The notes under the pieces were generated by a model. That model did not search any database. It saw nothing but the letters and a program-made list of their open reading frames with translations, and was not told the origin of the DNA. The position numbers and the translations under genes were made by a program. Shown here piece after piece: positions 8,384-17,625 of a DNA stretch of 64,000 nt (the first letter of the stretch is position 1; the number at the start of each line of letters is the position of its first letter). This stretch comes from an uncultured Lachnospiraceae bacterium. GTDB taxonomy: Bacteria; Bacillota; Clostridia; Lachnospirales; Lachnospiraceae. Location of the stretch: assembly GCA_949949005.1 (NCBI GenBank), contig CATLHM010000013.1, positions 1-64,000 on the forward strand, in the 5' to 3' direction.

Positions 8384-8389
8384 TATAAT
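8384..8389 (+). promoter_or_regulatory. -10 element (TATAAT) of the GH129-GH31 operon
   Basis: A perfect TATAAT lies 148 bases before the first gene start. The -35 position reads AAGAAA, so an activator is probably needed. The long leader that follows has no recognised riboswitch. Confidence 0.5.
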
Positions 8390-8536
8390 AAACCATAGAG
8401 ATGTCAGTCAGTGCCAGCCATCCTCATGTTTGACAACGGAGTGTACGCTTCGCAGACGAGGCTCACGTTGCAACACAGAGTTGCCAGGCTGCGCCAGATA
8501 CTGTCAATAAAAAAGAACCGGGAAAAGAGGAAGAAA

Positions 8537-10438
8537 ATGGAAATCAGAAACAACGAAACGAAAATTATCTTTGACGAAAAGAAGCTGTCCTTTGCCTTTC
8601 AAAAGGGAGAGGGATGCGTGTGGAAATGGGAGGAGAGCTATGCTCCCTGTCTGGAATGTGAAGAGGGAAACCTGTTTTTTGCAGACGCCAGGGAGATTCG
8701 CCACGAAGCGTATCACACCGGCACGGGGGACGGGATTTTGAGCACTTACCGCGGCTTTGCGGGCAAGGCGGGGGAGACTGGCTATGAATTTCAAACCCTT
8801 GTGTGGGTGGAGGCGGCAACCGGGGAGGTATACTGCGAGTGGATTCCGGTGAAGGAAGAAGGACTTACGGTAAAAAAGGTGTTCTGGCCGGGCCCCATGG
8901 AGTTCCGGGAAGAGAGAGAGGACTGGTACACCCTTTTAACCCAGCGTCAGGGAATGCTGATTCCCAACACCTGGCAAACTGCGTTAAAGCCCCTGGCCTT
9001 TGACGGGTTCTTCGGGACGGCGGGGGCTTATATGCCCTGGTTTGCTCAGGTGAAAGGCAGGGAGGGCTATCTTGCCATATGCACAACGCCCTGGAACGGG
9101 GGCTATCAGGCGCAGCATCCGGCGGGGGGAGGCTATACCAGCGTGTCCCTGCGCTTTGAGCCCAGCCTTGGAAGGATGGATTACCGCCGTATCGCCAAAT
9201 ATATCTTTTTGGATGACTGTGACTATAATGATATCTGCAAAGCCTACCGGGAGTATGTGGACGAACAGGGACGCCTGCGCACTTTGGAGGAAAAGGCTCT
9301 CCGTAATCCATCGGTCAACCGGCTCATCGGCTGCGCCTTTTTACATAAGGGAATCAAGACCTTTGTACAGCCGGATTCCGAGTTTTTTGACCCCGAGAAT
9401 CCGGATAAGAACAACCATCTGACCACCTTTGCCGAGAGGGAAAGGGAAATTCGACAGTTCCATGAGCTGGGGGTGGAAAAGCTCTACCTGCATCTGGACG
9501 GCTGGGCGGAGCCGGGATATGATAACCGTCACCCGGATTACGGCCCTGCCTGCGAGGCGGCGGGAGGCTGGGAGGCAATGAAGTCTCTGGCTGATACCAT
9601 GCACGAGTACGGGTATCTGTTCGGAATCCATGACCAGTACCGGGACTATTACCTCTCCGCCCCCAGCTTTGACGAGAATCTGGCCTGTCGCCTGCCGGAC
9701 GGCAGCATTCCGGGGCACCGCAGATGGGCGGGAGGGCCTCAGTCCTACCTCTGCGCCACCCAGGCTCCCTATTTTGTAAAGCGAAACTTTGAAGAGCTGA
9801 AAAGGCAGGGGATTTCCTTAGACTGCGCCTATCTGGACGTGTTCACCTGCAATGAAGGGGACGAGTGTGACAATCCCATGCACCGTATGACCCGAAGGGA
9901 CTGCTATGAGGAGCGGTGCCGCTGCTTTGAATATCTGCTGAAAAACGGGATTTTGCCGAGCTCCGAGGAGGTCAACGACTGGGCGGTTCCGAGCCAGGTA
10001 TTCTGCCATTATGCGCCCCAGGAGTTCATGATGCATGAGCCGGGAACGCCGAAGCAGGGGCTGCCGGTGCCCCTTTATAACCTGGTCTACCATGACTGTG
10101 TGATTCAGCCCTGGATGATGGATAAGGTGAGCGAAAAGGAGGATTACATGCTCTATGCCCTGCTCAACGGAGGAGCCCCCTATCTGGTGCGGGACGCCGC
10201 ATACCCTAACATCGACGGAGCCTTTGACACCGGCGTGGCAATGAGCCGGGAGGAGCAGATCGCCAGAACCAGGATTGTGTGCGCATTTCATGAGAAGGTG
10301 GGGAAATGCGAGATGGTGCGCCATGAATTTGTGGATGGCAATCCCAGGGTGCAAAAGACCACCTTTTCAAACGGAGATAGTGTGTGTGTGGATTTTGAGA
10401 AGTTGACCTATGAAATTATGGATGTGGAAGGGAAGTAG
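8537..10438 (+). CDS. GH129-like alpha-N-acetylgalactosaminidase candidate
   Basis: Protein of 633 residues starting at ATG 8537 (AAGAGGAAG just upstream). The N-terminal 280 residues look like the beta-sandwich of GH101/GH129-related enzymes, followed by a (beta/alpha)8 barrel with YLHLDGWAEPGYD and GIHDQYRDYY. Likely catalytic residues are Asp434 in CAYLDVFTC and Glu477 or Glu478 in LPSSEEVND; this pair is my reading. GH129 removes alpha-GalNAc, as in the Tn antigen of mucin. No signal peptide is present, so it should act in the cytosol on imported glycans. Its stop lies five bases before the GH31 start, an operon. The DUF5696/GH101-like fold is likely; the exact substrate is uncertain. Confidence 0.7.
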   Translation: MEIRNNETKIIFDEKKLSFAFQKGEGCVWKWEESYAPCLECEEGNLFFADAREIRHEAYHTGTGDGILSTYRGFAGKAGETGYEFQTLVWVEAATGEVYCEWIPVKEEGLTVKKVFWPGPMEFREEREDWYTLLTQRQGMLIPNTWQTALKPLAFDGFFGTAGAYMPWFAQVKGREGYLAICTTPWNGGYQAQHPAGGGYTSVSLRFEPSLGRMDYRRIAKYIFLDDCDYNDICKAYREYVDEQGRLRTLEEKALRNPSVNRLIGCAFLHKGIKTFVQPDSEFFDPENPDKNNHLTTFAEREREIRQFHELGVEKLYLHLDGWAEPGYDNRHPDYGPACEAAGGWEAMKSLADTMHEYGYLFGIHDQYRDYYLSAPSFDENLACRLPDGSIPGHRRWAGGPQSYLCATQAPYFVKRNFEELKRQGISLDCAYLDVFTCNEGDECDNPMHRMTRRDCYEERCRCFEYLLKNGILPSSEEVNDWAVPSQVFCHYAPQEFMMHEPGTPKQGLPVPLYNLVYHDCVIQPWMMDKVSEKEDYMLYALLNGGAPYLVRDAAYPNIDGAFDTGVAMSREEQIARTRIVCAFHEKVGKCEMVRHEFVDGNPRVQKTTFSNGDSVCVDFEKLTYEIMDVEGK

Positions 10439-10443
10439 GAAGG

Positions 10444-13400
10444 ATGGAAGAGAAGAAAACCCCGTTTACAGTAAGGACGGATGGCAGAAACATTGCACTT
10501 TTGGAATTTGAGAATGGAATGAAGGGCAGGCTTACCCTTCTGGAAGAGAATATTTTTCGGTATGACGCCAACTATGAGGGAAACTTTTTCAGCTATGCCA
10601 AACCCAGGGACCCGGAGCATAGGGCTCGGATCCAGCAATATCCCGACAGCGATGAGGCCTACACAAAACCGGAGATTTGTGTCAGGGAGATGGAAAAGAC
10701 GGTAGAGATTCTCTGCAAAAGCGTTCGCCTTGTATGGGAAAAAGAAGGGGGACGGATGCAGGTATGGAAAGAAGGAGCTATCCTCATGGAGGAAGCGGAA
10801 CCCCTTCTCATCACCCAGGAGAAAAGCGTTCAGAAGCTGCTTTTGCGGGAAGGGGAGAACTTTTTTGGCGGCGGAACCCAGAATGGGCGGTTTGTACATA
10901 CCGGGGAGAAGATACAGATCGTGAATGAGAGTGCGTGGATGGATGGGGGAGTGGCCTCCCCCGCCCCCTTTTATTACACCACCTCCGGATATGGGGTGCT
11001 TCGCAACACTTTTTCCGAAGGGGAATACGATTTCGGGAAGGAAGAGGAAGGCAGGGGTAAGACGGTTCACAAAGAGGGGACATTTAGCGCCTACTATTTT
11101 CTCTCCGGCGAGAAAAATACGCGGGAGATCGTAAGGGATATTTTGCAGGGCTATTACCACGTCACCGGAAACCCGATTTTGCTGCCGGAATATGGATTTT
11201 ATGAAGGCCATCTGAACTGCTACAACCGGGATGCCTGGTCTGATGAGAGCGGGGAGAAGGCCTGGACGGTAAAGGGCAGGGACAGCTTTGAGAGCGAAGG
11301 AAAAACCCGGTACGAGAGCGGTATGAGGACAGGCTACCGCCTTGGCGAAGGTATGCACAGCGAATCTCTGAACGGGGAGCGGCCCTGGGAGGCCGTTGAG
11401 AATTATCCGGACAGTGTGGATACGCCCTATGAGTATTCGGCCCGGTATGTGCTGGATCTGTATGGGGAGCAGGATATGCCTCTGGGGTATTTCCTTCCCA
11501 ACGACGGATATGGAGGCGGCTACGGCCAGAATGGCTATTACAGGCAGGGAGGGGTTTTGGAGGACGGCTCCTGCTCCCCGGAGCGCAGGGCGGCGGTGGA
11601 CGCAAACATCGCCAACGTGGAGAAATTTACCGAATACGCCAACAGCAAGGGGGTGGCCTCGGGCCTGTGGACGGAGAGCAACCTGACACCGGATTCTGAC
11701 AGTGAGACCTATTGGCATCTGCTCCGGGATTTTCAAAAAGAGGTGAGTGTGGGAGGCATCACTACCCTGAAAACCGATGTGGCATGGGTGGGGCCCGGAT
11801 ATTCCTTTCAGTTGGGAGGGGTAAAGACGGCCTACGACATAGTGACCACACTGAAAAGCTTCCGCCCCAACCTGATCTCCCTGGACGGCTGGGCAGGCTC
11901 CCAGAGATTCAACAGTGTGTGGACGGGAGACCAGACCGGGGGAAACTGGGAGTATATCCGCTTCCACATCCCCACTTATATAGGAAGCTCCCTGGGCGGA
12001 AATCCCAATATCGGCAGCGATATGGACGGGATTTTCGGGGGAAAGGCGCTGATTCAGACCAGAGATTATCAGTGGAAATCCTTCACCCCCCAGATGCTGA
12101 ATATGGATGGCTGGGGCAGCTATATGAAGGCTCCCTTTACCTTCGGCGATCCCTATACCGGGATAAACCGGATGTATATGAAAAGGAAGGCCAGGCTGAT
12201 GCCCTACCTCTACACCTGCGCAGCCTCCGCCGCAAATATTGATACGGGAAACGGTGACACCGCCCTTCCCATGGTGCGGGCCATGTTTCTGGAATACCCC
12301 CAGGATGCGTATTGCTGCCATATCGGGGTACAGTATCAGTTTATGCTGGGAAGGGAACTTCTCATAGCACCGGTCTACCAGAATGTGGCGGCGGACGAGA
12401 TGGGAAACGATGTGAGGAACAATATTTATCTTCCGGATAAGGAGCAGATATGGATTGATTATTTCACGGGAGAAAAATACCAGGGAGGCCAGGTTTTAAA
12501 TAACTTTGAAGCGCCTCTCTGGAAGCTTCCTGTGTTTGTGAAAAGCGGGGCGATCCTTCCCATGTATGAGGAAAATAATACGCCGGATAAGGTGGATAGA
12601 ACCAGGCGCTTTGTGGAATTCTGGCCTGAGGGGGAAAGCCAGTACACCGTCTATGAGGATGACGGGAAGTTCCTTTCCAACCAGACCAGGGAGGATGAGG
12701 ACTATGGAGTGATCGACCATGTTTCTTATGGGGAATCTCTGCGTACCGTCTACCGCTGCCTGGTGGAAGGGGACAGGGCGGTGCTTCGGGCGGAAAAGTC
12801 GGAGGGAAGCTATCCGGGATATGAGCCGGAGCGAACCACCACATTTCTTGTCCATCTGACGGAGAGGCCTGCAAAGATCACGGCGAAAAACGGTTCTGAC
12901 CTGCTGAAAATGTGCAAGGCACAAAGCCGGGAAGAGTTTCAGAAAGCGGTTCCCGGCAAGGGAGAGGCGGTCTGGTTCTACGATGAAAATCCGGAAATCG
13001 AGACCTACGCCTCGGCCAGAGAAGAAAAGCTGGCGAAGCTGGTGGAGCATGTGAAAGCCGCTCCTGTGCTCCTTGTGAGACTGGCTGTGGCTGATACCGG
13101 GAAAGTGAGCCAGAGCGTGGAGATTACAGGCTATGTGAATGCAAAGCCCAGGCAGGAAGAAAGGGAGAACCCTGCCCTTGCCGTTCCGACGCTCTCTGTG
13201 CCCGAGGAAAAGAAGACCTCCGACAGTATCTGGCTCACCTGGACAGAAACCGAAGGGGCGGAGCGCTATGAAATGCTGGTGGACGGAAGACTCTATGGAA
13301 TGGGGCAGCGAAATTCCTATCTTCATGACGCCCTTTCCTATCACTCGCAGCACACCTATCAGGTGCGCGCAAGGAATAAAGAAGGCTACTCTCCATGGAG

Positions 13401-14496
13401 CCGGGAAGTGACCACCTGTTCCCTCCTTGACCCATGGCGCAATGAGATCGGAGCCCTTGGAAAGGTATTCTGGGAAGGGGGAGACGAGGCAGGGGCCTTG
13501 AAATACGCCACGGATCATAGCTACCGGGGACTGTTTTTTGCCGCCGCCGACGTGGTGAAGGACAAAATTCCTTTTATCTTTGATTTCGGGGCAGGCTACG
13601 ACTTAGAACGTTTTGAGTACTATCCCAGGGACAGCTACGGAAGCGGCACGGTGCAGAGGATGAACCTCTCATCCAGTCTGGACGGAAAGCACTGGACCCT
13701 GGTATGGGACGGAGCCGCAGAAAAAGAGTGGCGCTATGATAAGGAGCTGGAGATGGAAGACAATGCCAAGAGAGTTCCGTTGGAGGGAGTCAGTGCAAGG
13801 TTCCTGAAGCTGGAAGTGGTAGAGTCCCTGAGAAATTATTTTGCCGCCCATGAGCTCTCGGTGTTCAAAAAGGATGGAAGTAGCCCCTTTGCGGTGGGAA
13901 GTACCAATAAAAATGAATGCGTTTCCGAGGGGGACTATGTGAACATGAAGAACTACCTGGGAACCTCCCTGAAGGATGGCGCCACCTTTGTGAACCAGAT
14001 CCAGAAGCGAAACGGCGATATCAACGGAAACGGCGTCTATGACGTCTATGATTACGCCTACACCATGTTCCAGTTAGACGGCGGCACCAAACAGAAGGGC
14101 AAGGTGAGAGGAAGCGCCTGCCTTTGTTTTGAGAAGGAGAAGGTATCTGAGGGCGAGCTCTTCCAGGTGGCGGTGATGAGCAGGGAAGCCCAAAATGTAA
14201 ACGCCTTCGGCAGGGTGATAGCCTACGATCCGTCACGGCTGGCATTCGTATCGGCAGAACAGAGCGGTGCGGTCAGCGGCATGGAAAACCTGACGGTAAA
14301 CAAGAGCTACGCAGACGGCACGGCATACATCAATCTGGCGTTTGCAAACCGGGGAGACAGGGCGCTCTACAGCGGAAGCGGGGAGCTGGCCGTCATCACA
14401 TGCAGGGCCCTTGCGGATATTAGACCTGCGGAAGAGTTAGACGGCATAAATGTCTGGCTCATTGGGCCGAAATATGATATCGTAGGGGAAGAATAA
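10444..14496 (+). CDS. Multidomain GH31 enzyme, candidate alpha-N-acetylgalactosaminidase
   Basis: Protein of 1350 residues. Residues 1-230 are the GH31 N-terminal beta sandwich, 230-650 the catalytic barrel, 650-750 the following beta domain. The likely nucleophile is Asp445 in LKTDVAWVGPG and the acid/base Asp496 in WTGDQTGGNWE; these differ from the WIDMNE motif of ordinary alpha-glucosidases and resemble GH31 enzymes reported to act on alpha-GalNAc. Then come an FN3-like domain (about 910-990), a CBM32/F5-8C-like domain (about 1000-1140), a dockerin-like calcium loop DINGNGVYDVYD near 1185 and a cohesin-like domain to the end. It directly follows the GH129 gene. Strangely, no signal peptide precedes these typically surface modules. 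Confidence 0.8.
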   Translation: MEEKKTPFTVRTDGRNIALLEFENGMKGRLTLLEENIFRYDANYEGNFFSYAKPRDPEHRARIQQYPDSDEAYTKPEICVREMEKTVEILCKSVRLVWEKEGGRMQVWKEGAILMEEAEPLLITQEKSVQKLLLREGENFFGGGTQNGRFVHTGEKIQIVNESAWMDGGVASPAPFYYTTSGYGVLRNTFSEGEYDFGKEEEGRGKTVHKEGTFSAYYFLSGEKNTREIVRDILQGYYHVTGNPILLPEYGFYEGHLNCYNRDAWSDESGEKAWTVKGRDSFESEGKTRYESGMRTGYRLGEGMHSESLNGERPWEAVENYPDSVDTPYEYSARYVLDLYGEQDMPLGYFLPNDGYGGGYGQNGYYRQGGVLEDGSCSPERRAAVDANIANVEKFTEYANSKGVASGLWTESNLTPDSDSETYWHLLRDFQKEVSVGGITTLKTDVAWVGPGYSFQLGGVKTAYDIVTTLKSFRPNLISLDGWAGSQRFNSVWTGDQTGGNWEYIRFHIPTYIGSSLGGNPNIGSDMDGIFGGKALIQTRDYQWKSFTPQMLNMDGWGSYMKAPFTFGDPYTGINRMYMKRKARLMPYLYTCAASAANIDTGNGDTALPMVRAMFLEYPQDAYCCHIGVQYQFMLGRELLIAPVYQNVAADEMGNDVRNNIYLPDKEQIWIDYFTGEKYQGGQVLNNFEAPLWKLPVFVKSGAILPMYEENNTPDKVDRTRRFVEFWPEGESQYTVYEDDGKFLSNQTREDEDYGVIDHVSYGESLRTVYRCLVEGDRAVLRAEKSEGSYPGYEPERTTTFLVHLTERPAKITAKNGSDLLKMCKAQSREEFQKAVPGKGEAVWFYDENPEIETYASAREEKLAKLVEHVKAAPVLLVRLAVADTGKVSQSVEITGYVNAKPRQEERENPALAVPTLSVPEEKKTSDSIWLTWTETEGAERYEMLVDGRLYGMGQRNSYLHDALSYHSQHTYQVRARNKEGYSPWSREVTTCSLLDPWRNEIGALGKVFWEGGDEAGALKYATDHSYRGLFFAAADVVKDKIPFIFDFGAGYDLERFEYYPRDSYGSGTVQRMNLSSSLDGKHWTLVWDGAAEKEWRYDKELEMEDNAKRVPLEGVSARFLKLEVVESLRNYFAAHELSVFKKDGSSPFAVGSTNKNECVSEGDYVNMKNYLGTSLKDGATFVNQIQKRNGDINGNGVYDVYDYAYTMFQLDGGTKQKGKVRGSACLCFEKEKVSEGELFQVAVMSREAQNVNAFGRVIAYDPSRLAFVSAEQSGAVSGMENLTVNKSYADGTAYINLAFANRGDRALYSGSGELAVITCRALADIRPAEELDGINVWLIGPKYDIVGEE

Positions 14497-14958
14497 CAGA
14501 CAGACGGGTAATTCCTTACCGGCTGTAAGAGATATTAACTAACAAACAGTGAATTGCTATAACGGCAGATTGCCAGAGAAGCAAAAGCGACTGAAATCTA
14601 CAAAGGAGATCCCAACAAGCCAAGTGCCTGTAAGCAGTCACCTGGCTTGTTGCTTATGGGAATAAAATATACAACGCCATGCTTTACGGCCAGCTTATTG
14701 TAAATAAAAAGGCAATTCCCGTATATTTTGTGTTATAATGTTTTATATGATTTTGTTTCCCTCATTTTTTTTACGATGTGCAGCTTCGTTTATCAGGGTT
14801 CGTAATGCCTTGTGGGAAGATATAACACAAGGAAAACTTTAAGGGAAAGTTCACCTGTGATAAACTTAGTGTTTTCAAGGGTTAGCGGAGATTTTTAATA
14901 AACAAATATAACAGCTAATGTTTCTCTTAAAAAATCATCAATTGAGAAGGTGCGGAAT
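14497..14958. other. Intergenic gap with hairpin and possible gene scar
   Basis: No intact gene. A perfect 10-bp stem, CAACAAGCCA at 14613-14622 with TGGCTTGTTG at 14643-14652, may end the glycoside hydrolase transcript but has no T-run. A frame ending in LIVNKKAIPVYFVL at about 14735 looks coding but has no start or recognised family. The rest is AT-rich with nothing I can name. Confidence 0.4.
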
Positions 14959-15138
14959 ATGAAATATATCGGTGCATTTTTGCTATTTTCTATTGCTATA
15001 ATTTTTTTGTGGATGGGATACATAATTTCGTCTGGTTTTGGTCTGTTAAGGTGGCCTGTTTTCATAATAGTCTGTCTGTTTTTGAGTGAAATTTACTATC
15101 GTATTTGTAAATGGATACGTTCATACTGCCCCAGATAA
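14959..15138 (+). CDS. Small membrane protein, unknown
   Basis: Frame of 59 residues from ATG 14959, with GAGAAGG eight bases upstream. It consists of two hydrophobic helices (about residues 4-24 and 29-47) and a short positively charged tail ending WIRSYCPR, so it should sit in the cytoplasmic membrane with the tail inside. I recognise no family. It lies in an AT-rich stretch full of gene fragments and may itself be a remnant. The good ribosome site is the main support for it being expressed. Confidence 0.45.
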   Translation: MKYIGAFLLFSIAIIFLWMGYIISSGFGLLRWPVFIIVCLFLSEIYYRICKWIRSYCPR

Positions 15139-15322
15139 CTTCCTGTTTATAGAACTGTTTGATTGTTGCCAATGATGTGATTTCTCAACGTATTCATTGA
15201 GTGGATATCCGGATATTTCCATAAGTCGAGGATTTATTTCTTTAAGATATGAGTATTCTTTAAGTAAAATGCAGAGCGAAAGTGCTAAAGATAGAAGCAT
15301 GCAGGAACCTAATAATATATAA

Positions 15323-15667
15323 ACATCAACAATTTATTTGATTACCAATAAGCATGTTTTAAATGGTAAGAATACGGTTTATATCAGATTTAATAGTATA
15401 TCGGGAACTTTTGTTAAAGATTATGAGATTCAATTAATAGATGGTTTGGGAAGAAAAACATATACAGAACATCCGGATGCTGAAGTTGATATAATTGCGA
15501 TACAATTGAATCCACAGTGTTTAATTAATGATAGTTCTATTTGGGGTGCAATAAATATTGAGACAGAATCGTTAGATGTATATACAATGAAAATGCAAGG
15601 AATAGATGAGGGCTGGCTGGTATATTCCCTATTTGAAAATTCAATGAAAAACTGTGTAATGTACTGA
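15323..15667 (+). pseudogene. Trypsin-like serine protease fragment
   Basis: The frame reads IYLITNKHVLNGKNTVYIRFN, the segment around the catalytic histidine of S1/trypsin-like bacterial proteases (TNKHV in place of TAAHC), and continues through DAEVDIIAIQLN, where the catalytic aspartate would be. It then ends at TGA (15665-15667) long before the serine motif GDSG could appear. No start codon with a ribosome site precedes the fragment. I conclude that both ends are missing and the gene is dead. The family call rests on the His and Asp motifs. Confidence 0.55.
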
Positions 15668-15701
15668 ACTGAATATGGTAAGAAGAGTTGGAGGAGAATA
15701 G

Positions 15702-16397
15702 ATGGATAGCAAAAATGAAATAATTGAAACGAATCAGTCTTTAGATATGTTGATAGAGGAGTCCATTGAACTAATCCAATATGCAAGGCAGATTACCGCA
15801 AAACAGATAAATTTGGTGCAATTAATGACTTATTACTCGTTGGGAAAATGGATTGTTGAGGAACAGCAAGAAGGAGAAGAACGGGCAAAATATGGAAAGC
15901 AGGTTTTGAAAAAATTATCAGAAAGTCTTACAAAAGAATTTGGCAGGGGATTTTCTGAGACAAACTTGGAATATGCCAGAAAATTTTATCTCACATATGC
16001 AGATCGAATTTCCCAGACACTGTTTGAGGAATTTGCAGTTAAAAAATCCCAAACAGTGATTGAGGAATTGAATGAGAAACAACCTTTTATTGTTTCATGG
16101 TCGCATTATCTGCAACTAATGCGAATTGAAAATGTGGATGAACGAAAATTTTATGAGATAGAGTCAGCAAAATCCGGTTGGGGAATACGTACATTGCAGA
16201 GGCAGTATAATTCAAGCCTATATGAAAGGTTGGCTTTGAGCCGGGACAAGGATGAAGTAATGAGACTGGCAAAAGAGGGCAATGTTATTGCAAAACCGCA
16301 GGACATTGTGAAACAGCAGTATCAGCTGTATTTGCCTGATAAGAAGGAACTTCAGAAAAAATTGAAAGAATGGATAGATGAAGGAACGGATTTGTAG
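15702..16397 (+). CDS. DUF1016 (YhcG-like) protein with nuclease domain deleted
   Basis: Protein of 231 residues. Residues 1-185 match the DUF1016 N-terminal domain: TYYSLGKWIVEEQQ, FGRGFSETNLEYARKFYLTY and FYEIESAKSGWGIRTLQRQ. Normally DIVKDPYVLEFL and a PD-(D/E)XK nuclease of about 130 residues follow. Here DIVK joins directly to QQYQLYLPDKKELQKKL, the usual extreme C-terminus. The reading frame is kept, so this is an in-frame deletion of the catalytic domain, not random decay. A good ribosome site (GGAGGAG) precedes ATG 15702. The product could still bind its partners or DNA but cannot cut. Full-length members are linked to restriction-modification loci. Confidence 0.8.
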   Translation: MDSKNEIIETNQSLDMLIEESIELIQYARQITAKQINLVQLMTYYSLGKWIVEEQQEGEERAKYGKQVLKKLSESLTKEFGRGFSETNLEYARKFYLTYADRISQTLFEEFAVKKSQTVIEELNEKQPFIVSWSHYLQLMRIENVDERKFYEIESAKSGWGIRTLQRQYNSSLYERLALSRDKDEVMRLAKEGNVIAKPQDIVKQQYQLYLPDKKELQKKLKEWIDEGTDL

Positions 16398-16935
16398 ATA
16401 TTATTATTGTAGATACAATTTTTGGAACAGACTCAAAAAGTTGCTACACTGTCGCAACAATTACGACGAAAGGAAAATGTTCTTATATAGCGGTCTCAAA
16501 GGGTAGTAATAGGGTAAAGTTAATTTAGGGTAGTAATCGGAGGAACTACCATAAATTATCCAAAAGAAAGATAATATTGCCCCAAAAGAAGGACTATTGT
16601 AATAAGGATTTACAAGGAATTTGCATTTGAAATCTCAAACTGCGCTCAAAAAAATGATTGAAGTTTTGAACGGAGTTTACAAATATCCTTGGCTGCAAAT
16701 TGGCTACAATAATTTTAAAACTACAGAGAAAATTAATATTTTCAGAAAATATGATAACAGAAAACCCTGAAAACACGCCATTTGCCACACAAAGATTTTC
16801 CAACCTAATCCGAATGGGGGGACGATTGTGGGGGCGTAGAGATTATCAGGGGGCGTCGCATTAATTAAAGGGGTATCCATGACTGTAAGGTTATGAAAAC
16901 ACGGATTCCAAGGGGGCTTTGAAAAGTGAAAGACA
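16398..16935. other. Gene-poor stretch with short direct repeat and possible coding scars
   Basis: No intact gene. AGGGTAGTAAT occurs at 16500-16510 and 16527-16537. Two stretches look coding without usable starts: one read as TVATITTKGKCSYIAVSKG (about 16450-16505) and one around MIEVLNGVYKYPWLQIGYN (about 16651-16707). Neither matches a family I know. The last 100 bases contain two GGGGGCGT copies close to the response regulator start and may include its promoter. Confidence 0.35.
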
Positions 16936-17625
16936 ATGAATATCTTATTAGTTGAGGATGATAAAAAGATCCGTGAAATGGTATATGACTTTCTGATAAG
17001 TGAAAATTACACCGTTGAAACAGCCGTTGACGGAGAGGCGGCGATTTCCCTGTTCAAAGCTCATGCATTCGATATGGTGCTGCTCGATCTGATGCTGCCA
17101 AAGCACGGTGGTTTTGACGTCCTGAAATATATCAGAAGTGTCAGCGTGGTTCCCGTCATGATCGTAACCGCTAGGGAGAGTGACACCGATAAGATGATGG
17201 GGCTTAATCTTGGCGCGGACGATTATATCACAAAGCCATTCTCTCTTGTGGAACTACTGGCAAGAATCAAGGCAAATGTACGGCGCGCCACAGTGTACAG
17301 CAGCCTGGACAATTCCTGTGGTCAGGTGATTCAATATAAGGATTTGACAATCAATGGATCCAATTATACGGTAACTAAAAACGGTACTGATTTGAATTTA
17401 ACCCATACGGAATTTGAGATCGTAAGGCTTCTCGCCGCCAATCAGGGACGGGCATTTTCAAAAGAACAGCTTTACCATGCCATCTGGAAGGAGCCTTACT
17501 ACGGAAATGAAAATGTGCTGAACACCCATATCAACCGACTGAGAAATAAACTTTCTGGCGGCGGGGGCAAGAACAACTATATCAAGACCCTTTGGGGCAT
17601 TGGCTATAAACTGGAGGAAGAGTAA
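16936..17625 (+). CDS. OmpR-family response regulator of a BcrAB-like transporter
   Basis: Protein of 229 residues: receiver domain (1-115) with acidic pocket EDD at 7-9, phospho-acceptor Asp51 in LLDLMLP and Lys in TKPF, followed by a winged-helix DNA-binding domain ending NYIKTLWGIGYKLEEE. It should activate or repress the ABC transporter genes downstream when phosphorylated by the adjacent kinase; the kinase start overlaps its stop by one base. The ribosome site is weak (GAAAG), so expression may be low. A tandem 10-bp repeat with 11-bp period ahead of the ABC genes (18575-18595) is its probable binding site. Confidence 0.93.
   Translation: MNILLVEDDKKIREMVYDFLISENYTVETAVDGEAAISLFKAHAFDMVLLDLMLPKHGGFDVLKYIRSVSVVPVMIVTARESDTDKMMGLNLGADDYITKPFSLVELLARIKANVRRATVYSSLDNSCGQVIQYKDLTINGSNYTVTKNGTDLNLTHTEFEIVRLLAANQGRAFSKEQLYHAIWKEPYYGNENVLNTHINRLRNKLSGGGGKNNYIKTLWGIGYKLEEE

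Noticed and set aside
10408..12321. Long antisense frame of 637 codons opposite the GH31 gene
   Set aside because: It is the complement of a strongly coding region, has no ribosome site and its translation looks compositionally odd (His/Pro-rich). Shadow frame.
16500..16537. Repeated AGGGTAGTAAT considered as CRISPR or iteron
   Set aside because: Only two copies of 11 bp, spacer of 16 bp and no cas or rep genes nearby.
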